Shown in pieces: positions 22,427 to 33,186 of a DNA stretch of 64,000 bases. Source of the DNA: Symbiodinium natans (taxonomy: Eukaryota > Sar > Dinophyceae > Suessiales > Symbiodiniaceae). Location of the stretch: assembly GCA_905221605.1 (NCBI GenBank), contig CAJNDS010000098.1:124001-188000 (forward strand), written 5' to 3'. Below the pieces are notes generated by a model that was given only the letters and a program-made list of their open reading frames with translations, did not search any database and was not told the origin of the DNA. A program made the translations under genes and the position numbers. Each line of letters starts with the position of its first letter. Position 1 is the first letter of the stretch.

Positions 22427-23284
22427 TAATCTTGGCACACTGATACATACTAATGCGTGAAACTGCCATGTTGGGACAGCCTGATGGAATTTAGAGGTTA
22501 GGGTTTTGGGCTTTGGGTCTGAGGCCCTTTGCAGGCCCGACTTTCCCCATCCATCCATCTGAATCCATTTGAAACAAAACAACCACACAAAACATACCTT
22601 GCTGAAAAAGTAATAGCAAAGCAGCGATCTTCTAAACTGAAAACAAACCGACTAAACTCTTTGAAACTTGAAACAAGCGGTAGCTAAGGTAGCTGGATGT
22701 CCCGAACCGTGGACATGGGTCTTGCAAGAGCCTGAACCACTAACCTTTCTGACGCGAAAAGAATGCGGCAAACAAGAAAGCCCGAACCGTTGACCCCCTG
22801 ACACGAAACGACGCTCAACAACCTTCTATGTTGCAATGAAGACAACCCTAAACCCTAAACCCTAAACCCCTGAGAACCTTGAAAGTGCTGAAGGACGGAC
22901 TGCAGAAGCCAGCTGTGAACTGCTGGTTAGAAACCGAACAGAAAACATACAACTCTGAAGAACATGGCCCTTCGGAGCATCCTAGATAATATGGTAGTTG
23001 ATCACAATACTCGTTTGACGAAAAACCATAAGGCAGGCTCCCTTTGTGAGAAACATCTCCCCTTTAGGGAACTCTCGTCGCGTAGCCCTTTGCTAAAGGG
23101 CCTTTACTCCCTAAACCCTAACCCTAAAACCCTAAAACCCGAAAACCCTAACCCCTAAGCCCTAAACCCTAAACCCTAAAACCCTAAAACCCTGAAACCC
23201 TACAACCCTACAGCCCTAAAAACCCTAAACCCTAAAACCCTAAACCCTAGACATCCCGTAAAGGACCTTTAAAACACCCTCCCC

Positions 23285-23345
23285 CGACACAAGCGCGCCG
23301 CAAGAAGTGACCCCAAAGAAGGTCACCGCAGCAGGGCGCCCGCTA
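23285..23345 (-). CDS. Candidate exon island, unknown protein
   Basis: A minus frame reads SGRPAAVTFFGVTSCGALVS between telomere-like tracts. Short; may belong with the neighbouring candidate at 23,520-23,640. Confidence 0.2.
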
Positions 23346-23519
23346 GTGGGTTGAGGGTGTGGGGTTTAAAGCTTAAAGTTTAGGGTTTAGGGTTTAGGGT
23401 TTAGGATTTCGGGTTTCGGGTTTCGGGTTTCGGGTTTAGGGTTTAGGGTTTAGGGTTTAGGGTCTAGGGTTTCGGGTTTAGGGTTCAGGGTTTAGGAGAG
23501 TTTAAAGCCTAAGGTTTCG

Positions 23520-23640
23520 GGGCGCCATCCTCCCACAGAGGGCCTTGAGCTGGACCCGCCTCTCGTAGGCCGTGGCGCGCCACATTTCGTCCCCTGCTAC
23601 GCCGGGAAGATGGGCATAGGTCACCTGAGGCTCGGAAGAC
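23520..23640 (-). CDS. Candidate 3' exon of the multi-pass membrane gene
   Basis: A minus frame reads SEPQVTYAHLPGVAGDEMWR and continues ATAYERRVQLKALCGRMAP, flanked left by TTTAGGG and right by CCCTAAA. It is the cleanest exon-like island between 20 and 25 kb. Position and strand fit a downstream exon of the gene at 26,435-30,164. Confidence 0.35.
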
Positions 23641-23934
23641 CCTACAAACCCTAAACCCTAAGCCCTAAACCCTAAACCCTAAACCCTAAACCCTAAACCC
23701 CACCACCAAACCCGAAACCCGAAGCCCCAAACCATACCTGGAAGTCCTTGAAGGCCCCTTGAAGACCACGCTTCTAATCTTTTTTTGCATCTGAAACAGT
23801 TCTTGCTGTCGCGCATGGAAGGCTCTTCGGGCTAGAAAAACCCCCAAGAACACAAAAAAAACCCTAAACCTAAACCCTAAACCCTAAACCCTAAACCCCA
23901 AACCCTAGATACCCCCAATCGGAAACCTCAGGCT

Positions 23935-24055
23935 TGTCCAGCTCGAAGCCGAAAATACTTTACGCCTTCGTCACGGAAGATTGCAACTCGGATACACTTC
24001 TAGTCCCGGAGAGCTTCCATGAAGCAGAAGCCCAGGGTTCTGATGGCTTCGGGAC
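23935..24055 (-). CDS. Candidate exon island, unknown protein
   Basis: A minus frame reads SVSELQSSVTKALSIFGFEL and continues DKPEV. Bounded by CCCTAAA on its left and a degenerate repeat on its right. Confidence 0.3.
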
Positions 24056-24242
24056 GCCAAGACACCCAAGCCCCAAACCTTCAAACAAAGAGCCGGTGTC
24101 CCTAAAGAACACCCACAATCCGACACCCCCGGCACGCCAGATGAAGAGGTCCTAAGAATGATATAAAAAACAGATAATAAATCTCAAATTAAAAAAAGAT
24201 TAACAAATTTCAAACAGAAAAAAGAGTTGAGATTAGAATCAA

Positions 24243-24330
24243 GAAAGCCCGAGGTGTGGCAAGGCACTGCAAAGGAGCGGTCCTTCTCCATCGCTTCCTT
24301 TAGCCTTCGCCGCTCTGTGGGCTTCGGAGC
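24243..24330 (-). CDS. Candidate exon island, unknown protein
   Basis: A minus frame reads KPTERRRLKEAMEKDRSFAV and continues PCHTSGF. CCCTAAA units follow directly on the right. Confidence 0.3.
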
Positions 24331-24517
24331 CCTAAACCCTAAACCCTAAACCCTAAAGTACCCTAAACCCTAAACCCTAAACCCTCCTCTTCAGGGCCGA
24401 GGGGGCTTGCGAGCCCTTGGTGGCTTTTGGTTCCTGGAGGCGTGGGGTGGATTTCGGTTGTTCCCCCAAAGCCTGGAAAGCAATGAAGACCCCAAACCCC
24501 TTCAAACAGTGAAAGAA

Positions 24518-24850
24518 GAATATTTGTGTGTATATATATATGCACATATATACATATCTACATATATATACATATATACATATATACATATATACATATA
24601 TACAGTGAAAGAAGCCATTTTGAGACCCAAAGCTCCGAGCCCGAATCTTGTTAAAACCACCCCCCAGAAGTCGGTCCCGGAATGCCCCCACCGCGCTTCC
24701 AAGGGAAAAGGCCTCAAGCACCCTCCCTGAAAAACTGTAGCCCGGAGTACCCGAGTTGTGTCCCATTAATATTTGTGTGTATATATAGATATACACATAT
24801 ATGTAAAATATATATATGTATATATATGTAAACATACATACATAAAAAAA
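24518..24850. repeat. AT-rich TATA/CATA microsatellites, partly duplicated
   Basis: Two TATATG/ATACAT tracts (24,525-24,605 and 24,775-24,850) each begin with 'atatttgtgtgtatatata'. The first is also bracketed by 'cagtgaaagaag' on both sides (about 24,507 and 24,603), suggesting a local duplication. The 160 bp between them is open on the minus strand in two frames. Confidence 0.7.
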
Positions 24851-25021
24851 TATATGTATATTAAAACACTAGCTAGTGTTTTATAGAAGATAATATAATA
24901 GAGCTTTTTGTATTCCAGTGCAGTTTTTACTGCATTTTTCCGAGGAAAAAAACAGAAAATCAGACAAAGACGAAGACAGGAAAACCATAGGTGTGGATCA
25001 TGGGGGGGGGGGCTGACCACA

Positions 25022-25052
25022 TCTATTGATATATATATATATATATAATCAT
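25022..25052. repeat. (AT)n microsatellite
   Basis: About ten AT dinucleotides; purely simple sequence. Confidence 0.85.
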
Positions 25053-25405
25053 GACCCTAAGCCAACAACCCTTATATATACCCTCAAATCCAACCCACGC
25101 CCTGCACGAGCTGCCAGGGTGCAGCCGCTTCCACTCAAGGGCGGGGGTCGTGTACTGCAAGAGGAGGTCATGGGGTGGCGGAGGGATAATCCCACGCTCC
25201 CGGAGGCCTCAAGAGTGGTGGTGTTGGACTTAGAGTCTAAGGTTTAGGGTTTAGGGTTAGGACTCTAGAGGGTTTAGGGTTTAGGGTTTAACCCTAAACC
25301 CAAAACCCAAAACCCAACCTCAAACCCGACCTGCCTTGCTCAGGGTTGTGTTCGGCACACCGGGATCCACCCTTCTGGGGTGCCCCCGTATAATGCCCCC
25401 AAAAA

Positions 25406-25562
25406 ACATACATACATACATACATACATACATACATACATACATACATACATCCATCCAAACCATCCATGCATGCATGCATGCATGCATACATCCATAC
25501 ATACATACAGACATACATACATACATGCATGCATGCATGCATGCACACACATATATATATAT
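25406..25562 (+). repeat. (CATA)n / (CATG)n microsatellite
   Basis: A long CATA tract (25,407-25,451) continues as CATC, CATG, CATA and CATG blocks and ends in (AT)n. Every frame is open on both strands, so no gene is implied. Confidence 0.9.
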
Positions 25563-25814
25563 ATATTGCTTATTTATATTTACTTCTGTATTTCTGAATT
25601 TACTTTTTCTATATCTATTAATTTATCTGTATATAGACAGATATAGACAAAAGCAAGTGCAAAACGCATATGTGCTTGAGAAGATGCGGAACTATAGGAA
25701 AGTGTGGCATGCACAGTGAACTTGCACGTTTTTGCTTGTCTTGTCTGACAAAGTCGGAACGCAACTTTGCGGGAAGGGGTTCACTGGCGGGGTCTCCATG
25801 CGCACAGTTGTTCA

Positions 25815-26072
25815 GTTAGAGTTTAGGGTTTAGGGTTTAGGGTTTAGGGTTTAGGGTTTAGGGTTTAGGGTTTAGGGTTTAGGGTTTAGGGTTTAGGGTT
25901 TAGGGTTTAGGGTTTAGGGTTTAGGTTGTAGGGTTTAGGGTTTAGGGTTTAGGGTTTAGGGTTTAGGGTTTAGGGTTTAGGGTTTAGGGTTTAGGGTTTA
26001 GGGTTTAGGGTTTAGGGTTTAGGGTTTAGGGTTTAGGGTTTAGGGTTTAGGGTTTAGGGTTTAGGGTTTAGA
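25815..26072 (+). repeat. Long, nearly pure TTTAGGG array
   Basis: About 258 bp of TTTAGGG in register with very few changes (one 'gtttaggttgtaggg' break near 25,921). Its purity suggests recent origin compared with the decayed repeats around it. Confidence 0.95.
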
Positions 26073-26434
26073 GCGCTTAACCCCCGAGCCCCTCCCAAAA
26101 CACTCCCAAGCTCCGAACCGAGCTGGAGAACCAGAGAACCGGAAACACAAAAAAAAAACCTAAAAACCGAAACTCTTAGGGTAGTTGCATGGTCCCTTAA
26201 CATGGGACCTAAAATGGGGATTCCTTTTTCCCCCTTATGTACCCTATACAACCCAAGGGCCCACACCACAGAACCCCTGAAAGAAGGTAAGGCACCACAT
26301 TCAGGGCGCATGTACGCTTAGAGAAACCCCCCCAAACCCGAACCCCTACCCTAAACCCTAAGCCCTAATCCCTCAACCCTAAACCCGAAACCCCAAACCC
26401 TAAACCCCAAACCCAAAACCCGAACCCCTAATCC

Positions 26435-29400
26435 ACATGCAGCGGTGGCGGCGTAAGATGCGGTTGGCACCCGAGTTCAAGAAAGAAGGCCTGCGCGATG
26501 CCCGCAGCTTCTCGGCTTTTGACTCTAGGGGGGGCCTTGGGTTGAGGCTTTCGGGTTTAGGGTTTAGGGTTTAGGGCTTAGGGTTTAGGGTTTAGGGTTT
26601 AGGGTTTAGGGTTTAGGGTTTAGGGTTTCAGAACCCATAAACCTAACTCACAACCTCCTGAAAACCGTACAGAGACTTAGGGTGAGAAGCAGCACGCTCG
26701 TTGGGGCAGTTTCGCGTTAGACCAGTACTAGATGCACAAGAGAAGTTCAAACCAGAATTCAGCAAAGGGGAAGATGCCGAAAGCCTCAACCCTGCAGCCC
26801 CGAAACCCATCGAAACCCCGAAGCCCGAAACCTCTAAACCCCGAAGCCCCGAAGCCCCTAACCCCTGAACCGGACCCAAAGCCCTAAACCCCCTAAACCC
26901 CTAAAAAACCTGAACCCACAAAGCCCCTAAAGCCCTAAGCCCTGAACCCCGTAACCCCCTAAGCCCTAAAGCCCCAAACCCCTAAAACCCCTCAACCCTA
27001 AACCCTAGACCCTAACCCCTAAACCCTAAACCCTCTCAGCCGCCGTCCTCAACCCTCCCGAGCCTTGGAATGCCCAACTGCTCCAAGAGCTCGGGAGCCG
27101 CGTGGGGTGTCAGGACGTGTGTCATGTCGCAGGGATAGATGGACCTGAGGGTTTAGGGTTTTAGGGTTTTAGGGTTTTAGGGTTTAGGGTTTAGGGTTTA
27201 GGGTTTAGGGTTCAGGGTTTCGGGTTTAGGGTTTAGGGGGTTTTCTCAGCAGCGAAGGCCTGTCAGGGCCTTTCACCCCGAACCCGAAACACAAAATCCT
27301 GGCCTGAGAACCCTGCACCCTCAACCCAAAGCCCTGTAGAACAACAATCCCCCCAACTAAGGGACTGAGACCCTAAGCCATCCCTGAACCCTAAACCCTA
27401 GCCCTAAACCCTAAACCCATCCAAGGAACTGCAGCCAGTGCGAGTCGGTGGTTTCCATGCGAACCACCCCGCCGCCGTAGGGATGGGCATCGCCCGCCTC
27501 GCTGCAAAGAGTTTCAGTTTAGGGGGTTGTTTAGAGGTTTAGGGTTTAGGGTTTAGGGTTTGGGGTTTGGAATTAGGGGTTTAGGTGTAAGGGGTCTCGG
27601 GGTTTAGGGTTTAGGTATTCAGGCGTGTCGGTGTTTGGGGCTTAGGGGTTTAGGGGCTTAGAGGAAGAGGCCATGAACGCCCAAAGCAAGGTCCGGCAAA
27701 GTGGCAGGAAGATCCTCTTGTTTTGATCAACCTCGAACTCTAGACCACATACCTGAACTCCCAAGCTCTGACATGAGGAAGGCTCAGAGATTAGGGTTCT
27801 GGGTGCTGCTGGGTTTCAGGTTGAGGGCTTAGGGTTCACGGTTTCGGGCTTCATAGGCTTTAGGGCACAAAACCCAGGAGGCTGCTTGGGCGAAGGCAGA
27901 GGCCCCCACAAGGCGTTCGCTCCGACAAAAAAAGAAAATGCACCAAAGACATGCTCGGGAGTTAGGGCTTAGGGTTTAGGGTTTAGGGTTTAGGGTTCAG
28001 GGTTCAGGGTTCAGGGTTTAGGGTTTAGGGTTCAGGGTTCAGGGTTCAGGGTTTAGGGTTTAGGGTTTAGGGTTTAGGGTTTAGGGTTTAGGGTTTAGGG
28101 TTTAGGGTTTAGTGTCCTTCAAAGGGGGCGGGTTGGGTGCTACTATCAGGCCTTGGCGGATGGTGTCTCGAATTCTCTTGAACACGAGATCCTTATACAT
28201 GCTATACCCAAAGAAAACCTAAACCCTAGACTGGACTAGACCGCAGGAAACCCCGCCCTCCTCAACTGTAAAACCCTCCAATCTTACACCTTCTCAAACC
28301 CTGAAGCCTTACTTGAACCCTCACTCCCTGAAACCCTCAAAACCTCAAGTTCAAACCCCCAAACCCTAAGCCTGAACCCTAAACCGCGAAACCCTGAACC
28401 AAAAACCCATCGGGGCGCCTCACGAAACCACTTGAAAAGCAGCCCCGTGGGAAGCACTAGGTGGTTGGAGCCCCCGTGGATCCTGGGTGTCGAGTTTAGG
28501 TACGGTTTGGGCTTTAGGGTTGAAATTTTCGGGTTTAGGGTTGAGGGTTTAGGGTTTAGGGTTTAGGGCTTAGGTTGGAGCGTTATGCTCTCGACTAGAG
28601 TCTAGAGGCTTGGGAGGCTCGCAAGGGGGTTCGACTTTAGGGGTCCCCCATGTTCGACCCGAGCAGCTTCAAGTTCGCGAACATGTTGCAAGACGCCTCC
28701 TCCATCAACCCCAGCATGATCACCCCAAAGGCATACGTCCACGCGAAGCAGGTGGCCAAGAAGCTCCACCTTGGGCGCCGACACACCTTCTTCGCCGGCG
28801 CCTGCGCCGCTGCCCCCTTCTCCCCCTTCTCCATGACCATGGCCCAGTGTAAGAACAGGAAGAGGAAGCCGTAGGCCAGAAAGGACCAGTTGAGAGGCTC
28901 AAAGGCTGCTTGGACGCCATAGGCAACTGCAAGAGCCGCCACGACTGACAAGGCTATCACATGGCCTCGCAGCTTCCTCCCCGTGGCTTCAAGCTGAAGA
29001 GGATCCACCACAATCACCAGCCGCGATGCGCACTGCACGGCAAACAAGGAGATGTTGTTGGGCCTGGGCGTGATGCCTCGGATGGCCCCCTTATAGAAGC
29101 CTCTGAGAAGAGAGTCCTGAACTCTTGAACCCCAATAAGTGCAAAAAATACACCAAAAAAAGTGTCCCCAAAAAAGGGCCCAAACCTAGCTGCACACCCA
29201 GAGGTGGAAGTAGAGGATGAACAGGAGCCCCAGGCGTGCAAAGCGGCGGTCCAGGCGTCCCAAGGCCAAGGTCAGGGCCATAGCCTTAGCAGCCCCAGTA
29301 ACCATCTGAAAATAAGCGCACCTCTTTTTTGGTTGGTTACTTCATACGGGAATCCAGAACCAAAAAAAAGGTAAAGGGTACCACTGGGTTACCACGTGGC

Positions 29401-30164
29401 CAGCTCCACTCCCACGCCACCCAGGGGCACAAAAGGCAACACCGACTCGGCGAGTCCAAGCTGGGACTCCCAGGGCAGCATGCTGCAGAAGTACGTAACC
29501 TAGGTGTCGATATTTCAAGAGTCCTAAAAAAATGTATAACTCTGGCTCCATGTTAAACAATAATAAGAGAAATTTAAGAATTCTCCCGAATCGATGCCCA
29601 GTAACGTGCTGGGAAAAGAAAACGCTCGCACAGCTTGCCTTTGGATCCAAGAAGTCGGAATTAAACTTCCACAAGCCCGCGGCAGCGTAAAAGCCAGCAA
29701 ACATCTCGTGAAGGGTCTCACTCAAGCTGTCTGTGTTCTCCGCTGCACCATAGAGCAGCAGCCAAAGGGCCATCACCAAGTCCGTCTGGACGGACCAGAG
29801 GTCACTTTCCCAAGTGTGCGGCATTCGGCTGATCCAATAGCAAGGATAGCCGAGAAACGGAACCATCATGGCCAGACGCACCCAGGTGACACCTATCTAC
29901 TCCCTTAGAACCTCAATAAAAAAAATGTGTCTAATGTCCTCTTGGGTTTTATATAAACAAAAACACAAAATAGTTCCCAAGGGGGATGTAGACACCGGCT
30001 ACCCTTGCTGACCGGGTAGATGTCTCAAGCCAGGCCCATACCAGAAGGTGCCATGTAGCAGTTCCCACCAAGATCAGGGACCAGTCTTCGAACACAAATG
30101 CTTGTAAGAGACCATTCACGCAGGTGAAACGGAAGAGCGCACCGATGCGAGGGTCGATCTCCAT
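26435..30164 (-). CDS. Multi-pass membrane protein gene, at least nine or ten exons
   Basis: Exons on the minus strand, approximate. 30,164-29,975 starts MEIDPRIGALF, directly after ttttgcag. 29,892-29,600 has VTWVRLAMMVPFLGYPCYWI and later WKFNSDFLDPKASC. 29,482-29,396 has LGLAESVLPFVPLGGVGVEL. 29,305-29,199 has RFARLGLLFILYFHLWV. About 29,067-28,668 has TPRPNNISLFAVQC and two helices. 28,482-about 28,420 has IHGGSNHLVLPTGLLFKWF. 28,218-about 28,130 has GYSMYKDLVFKRIRDTIRQG. 27,501-27,420 has YGGGVVRMETTDSHWLQFL. 27,144-27,040 has SIYPCDMTHVLTPHAAPELL. About 26,505-26,435 has FLNSGANRILRRHR. The 28,668/28,482 intron fits GC-AG in phase. Weak resemblance to HTTM/gamma-carboxylase-type membrane proteins; function unknown. 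Exons further 3' may lie at 21-24 kb. Confidence 0.5.
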
Positions 30165-30413
30165 TGCTGCAAAATAAGGTCAGAATCACTCGCTAGAGCG
30201 TCGGGGCCTACGTCCTGCGGTCCAGAAAGCTTGCTCTACAGATTCCTCAACTTCCTAAACAGCCTAAGCTTCCCAATCTTCCCCCAAACTCTCAACGTGC
30301 AAACTAAGGGCCCCGGGAATGCCTCGCAAAACGAGGGCTGTGCTTGAGCACTGAAGGGCAATGTGGCACTTGGGGGGTTAGGGTGTAGGGCCTTTAGGCT
30401 TGAGGGCTGAGGG

Positions 30414-30522
30414 TTAGGGGGTTGAGGGTTGAGGGTTTAGGGGGTTGAGGGTTGAGGGTTGAGGGTTGCGGGGTGCGGGTTGAGGGTTGAGGGTTGAGGG
30501 TTGAGGGTTGCGGGGTGCGGGT

Positions 30523-30561
<39 letters not shown>

Positions 30562-30590
30562 GCTTGAGGCTTGAGGGTTGAGGATTTGTG
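30414..30590 (+). repeat. TTGAGGG variant array
   Basis: Units of GGGTTGA, with two copies of a larger block containing 'gggttgcggggtgcgggttg', so a higher-order repeat of about 60 bp exists. It lies between the E2/S1 gene and the membrane-protein gene. Confidence 0.9.
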
Positions 30591-30599
30591 TGTGCTTGT

Positions 30600-31085
30600 C
30601 AAATGCTTACCAAGCCCACTTGTCAGGCACAGACAGAAGGAAGCAAGAACAATCCGAACCGACCTTTCTTGGTTGTGGATGTTGCCTTTCCTGCGTAGGA
30701 AGCCCTGTTGTCATTGCTGTTGTCTTTGGAGTTCGCAAAACCCTGCGCGTAGCGCTGGAATTGTGTTTTGAGGTTTCGTCCGTCTTCCTGCACCTGGATG
30801 CCCCGTTTCACACATGAATTTGGTCTGGGCATGAAGGCTCGAACGATGCTCAGAGATCATGTGGCAGCTACCTTCCTTTTTCATGAGGCGAACTTCAGCT
30901 TAGCTCCAGGTCGGCTGTTCGGCTGTACACGAGTCTTGGTTGAGCCTCAAAAATCGCCGCAGCTTGAGTCGCAAAGCCTCGCATGGCCCTCTCGTGACAA
31001 GATCTGTACACTGCACAGGTTGATGTTGACCCTCAGCTAGCGAAGCTGCCATCCCTTCTCGCACTCAAGAAAAGTAATTTCGCCG
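30600..31085. other. Intergenic, no recognised feature
   Basis: This lies between the stop of the E2/S1 gene on the minus strand (31,090) and the first exon of the next minus-strand gene (30,164). Several short frames are open but none is convincing. It may hold 3' untranslated sequence and the trans-splicing acceptor of the next gene. Confidence 0.35.
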
Positions 31086-31089
31086 TCCA

Positions 31090-33126
31090 TCACCATCTGT
31101 CACCGCCGCCCTTTGTTGTGTGCATGTTGTCGTACTTGTCCATGTCTGCGCCAAGGTAGTCATTCGTCTTGGGGGCCTTCTCCGGCTTCCCCTCCTGCAG
31201 CTGTCTCATCTTCCACAGGGGGATGTAGCCCTTCCGCACCGAGTCGTGCAGGCTCATGACGAGGAGCTGCGAGAGATCGTCTGCTGCAAGGGGCTTGAGG
31301 TTCAAGTTGACGAAGTACTCCGACCAGCTGTTGAGGCCATCGCCGTGCAGGGTCCTTCTCATCTGCTCCTGCAGCATCTCAATCTCCTCCGGCCTCGGAA
31401 CGCCCTTCTGCTCCTCATACTCCGCCCAGCGCATGTCGGTGCAGCTGATGCTCGGGCCCCGCTGCTCTGCCTCAAGAATCTCCGCCGTGGTCGCCTGCGC
31501 CCCGTAGCGCTTGAAGACCACGTTGCGCAGGAACCAGACGTTGAAGCACAGGAGCCGGATGGAGACGACGCTGGCCTTGAAGGTCCTCTCCAGCCTGTTC
31601 TTCGTGCTTGTGCCAAAGTGGGCTAGAGAGGGGTACTTGTCCACAGCCCAGCTTGCGTTCCGGTCCAATGTCTCCTTGAGCACAGCAGCAGACACATCGT
31701 CCCAGGTGTATTTCTTTGAAACGGCCAGCAGGCAAAGGAACTCGCCGATGTTGGGGCAGCTCTGTTTCGTTCGGGCCGCCGCAGACCGGACAAAGGTCGC
31801 GATCTTCAACTCCACCTGAGTCTGGAGAGAAGGGTACTGGCGCAGAATGGAAAGCAGGAGATGGTGGAATCCCATGTAGCCCTCCAGCGCCTTGGTAGAG
31901 AGGTGGAGGTCGCCCTTCATGAGCTGCACGGTCTGCAAGTTCATGAGCTTCGGCAACACCTCCAAGCCATAGGCCACGTCCGCCTCGGTCAGGCTGGCTA
32001 CAGGCCGCAGCTCGGGAGCAGCAGCAGCAGGATCAGCAGCAGGATCAGCAGCAGGAGCGGCGGCAGGAGCAATGCTTGGCTTCGTCTTGCTGTCCGCTTG
32101 CTGTCTCTTGTACTCCTCCAAGCTGACCATCTTCTTGCCCGACCTGGCGAGCTCCCGGAGGCTGGCGCGCAGGCTGCCGGCACCGCCCGCGCCGGCCTGC
32201 GTGCCGTAGCTGCGAGTGGCGGCCTCGACACGCCCATCCCCGAGCTGCCGGAAGCTCTCTGCAAGGTACGGCAGCGCGCGCCGGAAGTGGCTGGCGTCGA
32301 TGGCCACGGGCAGCCAGAACTCGACCTTCTCCTTCCACACGCCGGAGCGGATGCCGAAATCCTTGAAGGCCTCCTTGGACAGGAGGTCGAAGGAGCACTG
32401 GAAGATCTTGCGGCCCGTGTCATCGGGCACAATCTCCAATCCTACACCGAGCACATCCTCCTTGTAGCACAGCCGGGTCACGAAGCAGCAGCGCTTGTCG
32501 TAGCCCTTCTCTGCGATGCTCTGAGAAAGCTCCCGGAATTTGCTCAGGTCGATGATGGACTTGTAGGGGTATTTGTCGCGCTCCTCCTTGATCCGGCGGT
32601 GGATGTCCATGATGAACTTCTGGCGCCTCTCGATCTGCTCGCACACACCGTCGTAGTACTCCTTACCCCACTGCTCCACCTTCTTGCTCAGAACGGCCAG
32701 CAGCCGGTCCTCCTCCTTGCTGAGGGGCTTCGAGCCCGCCATCTTCTGCTCGAAGTTCAAGCGCTTGTCGGACAGGCGCCGGTGCTCCTCCGCGATCCTC
32801 TGCACGCTCCAGCCCTCGATGAGGCTGAAGTCGAACCTCTCGGCCTTTGCGGCCTCCTTCGGGGGTGGAGGTGGGTCAGTTGTGTAGTCGATCTGCAGTT
32901 CCGGGTACTGCGACTGCGCGTCTTGGATGATGCGATTGTTCTTGATCAGGAAGAACTTGTCCTCGGCATCGAACGTCTCCGCCAGCTTGAGGTCCATGGC
33001 CGTCTTGCTGGAGGCCTCAACGGCCTTGTCCGCCGGCTGGCGCCCGGAAGCACCGGCATTCAGCACCTGAAGGCTGCTCCTCAGGAAATGATCGCTCAGC
33101 TCCTCGTTGTACCTGCGGCTCCGCTT

Positions 33127-33186
<60 letters not shown>

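Noticed and set aside
24766-25720. Tyr/Ile/His-rich small proteins
   Set aside because: Pure products of CATA/TATA microsatellites, open on both strands.
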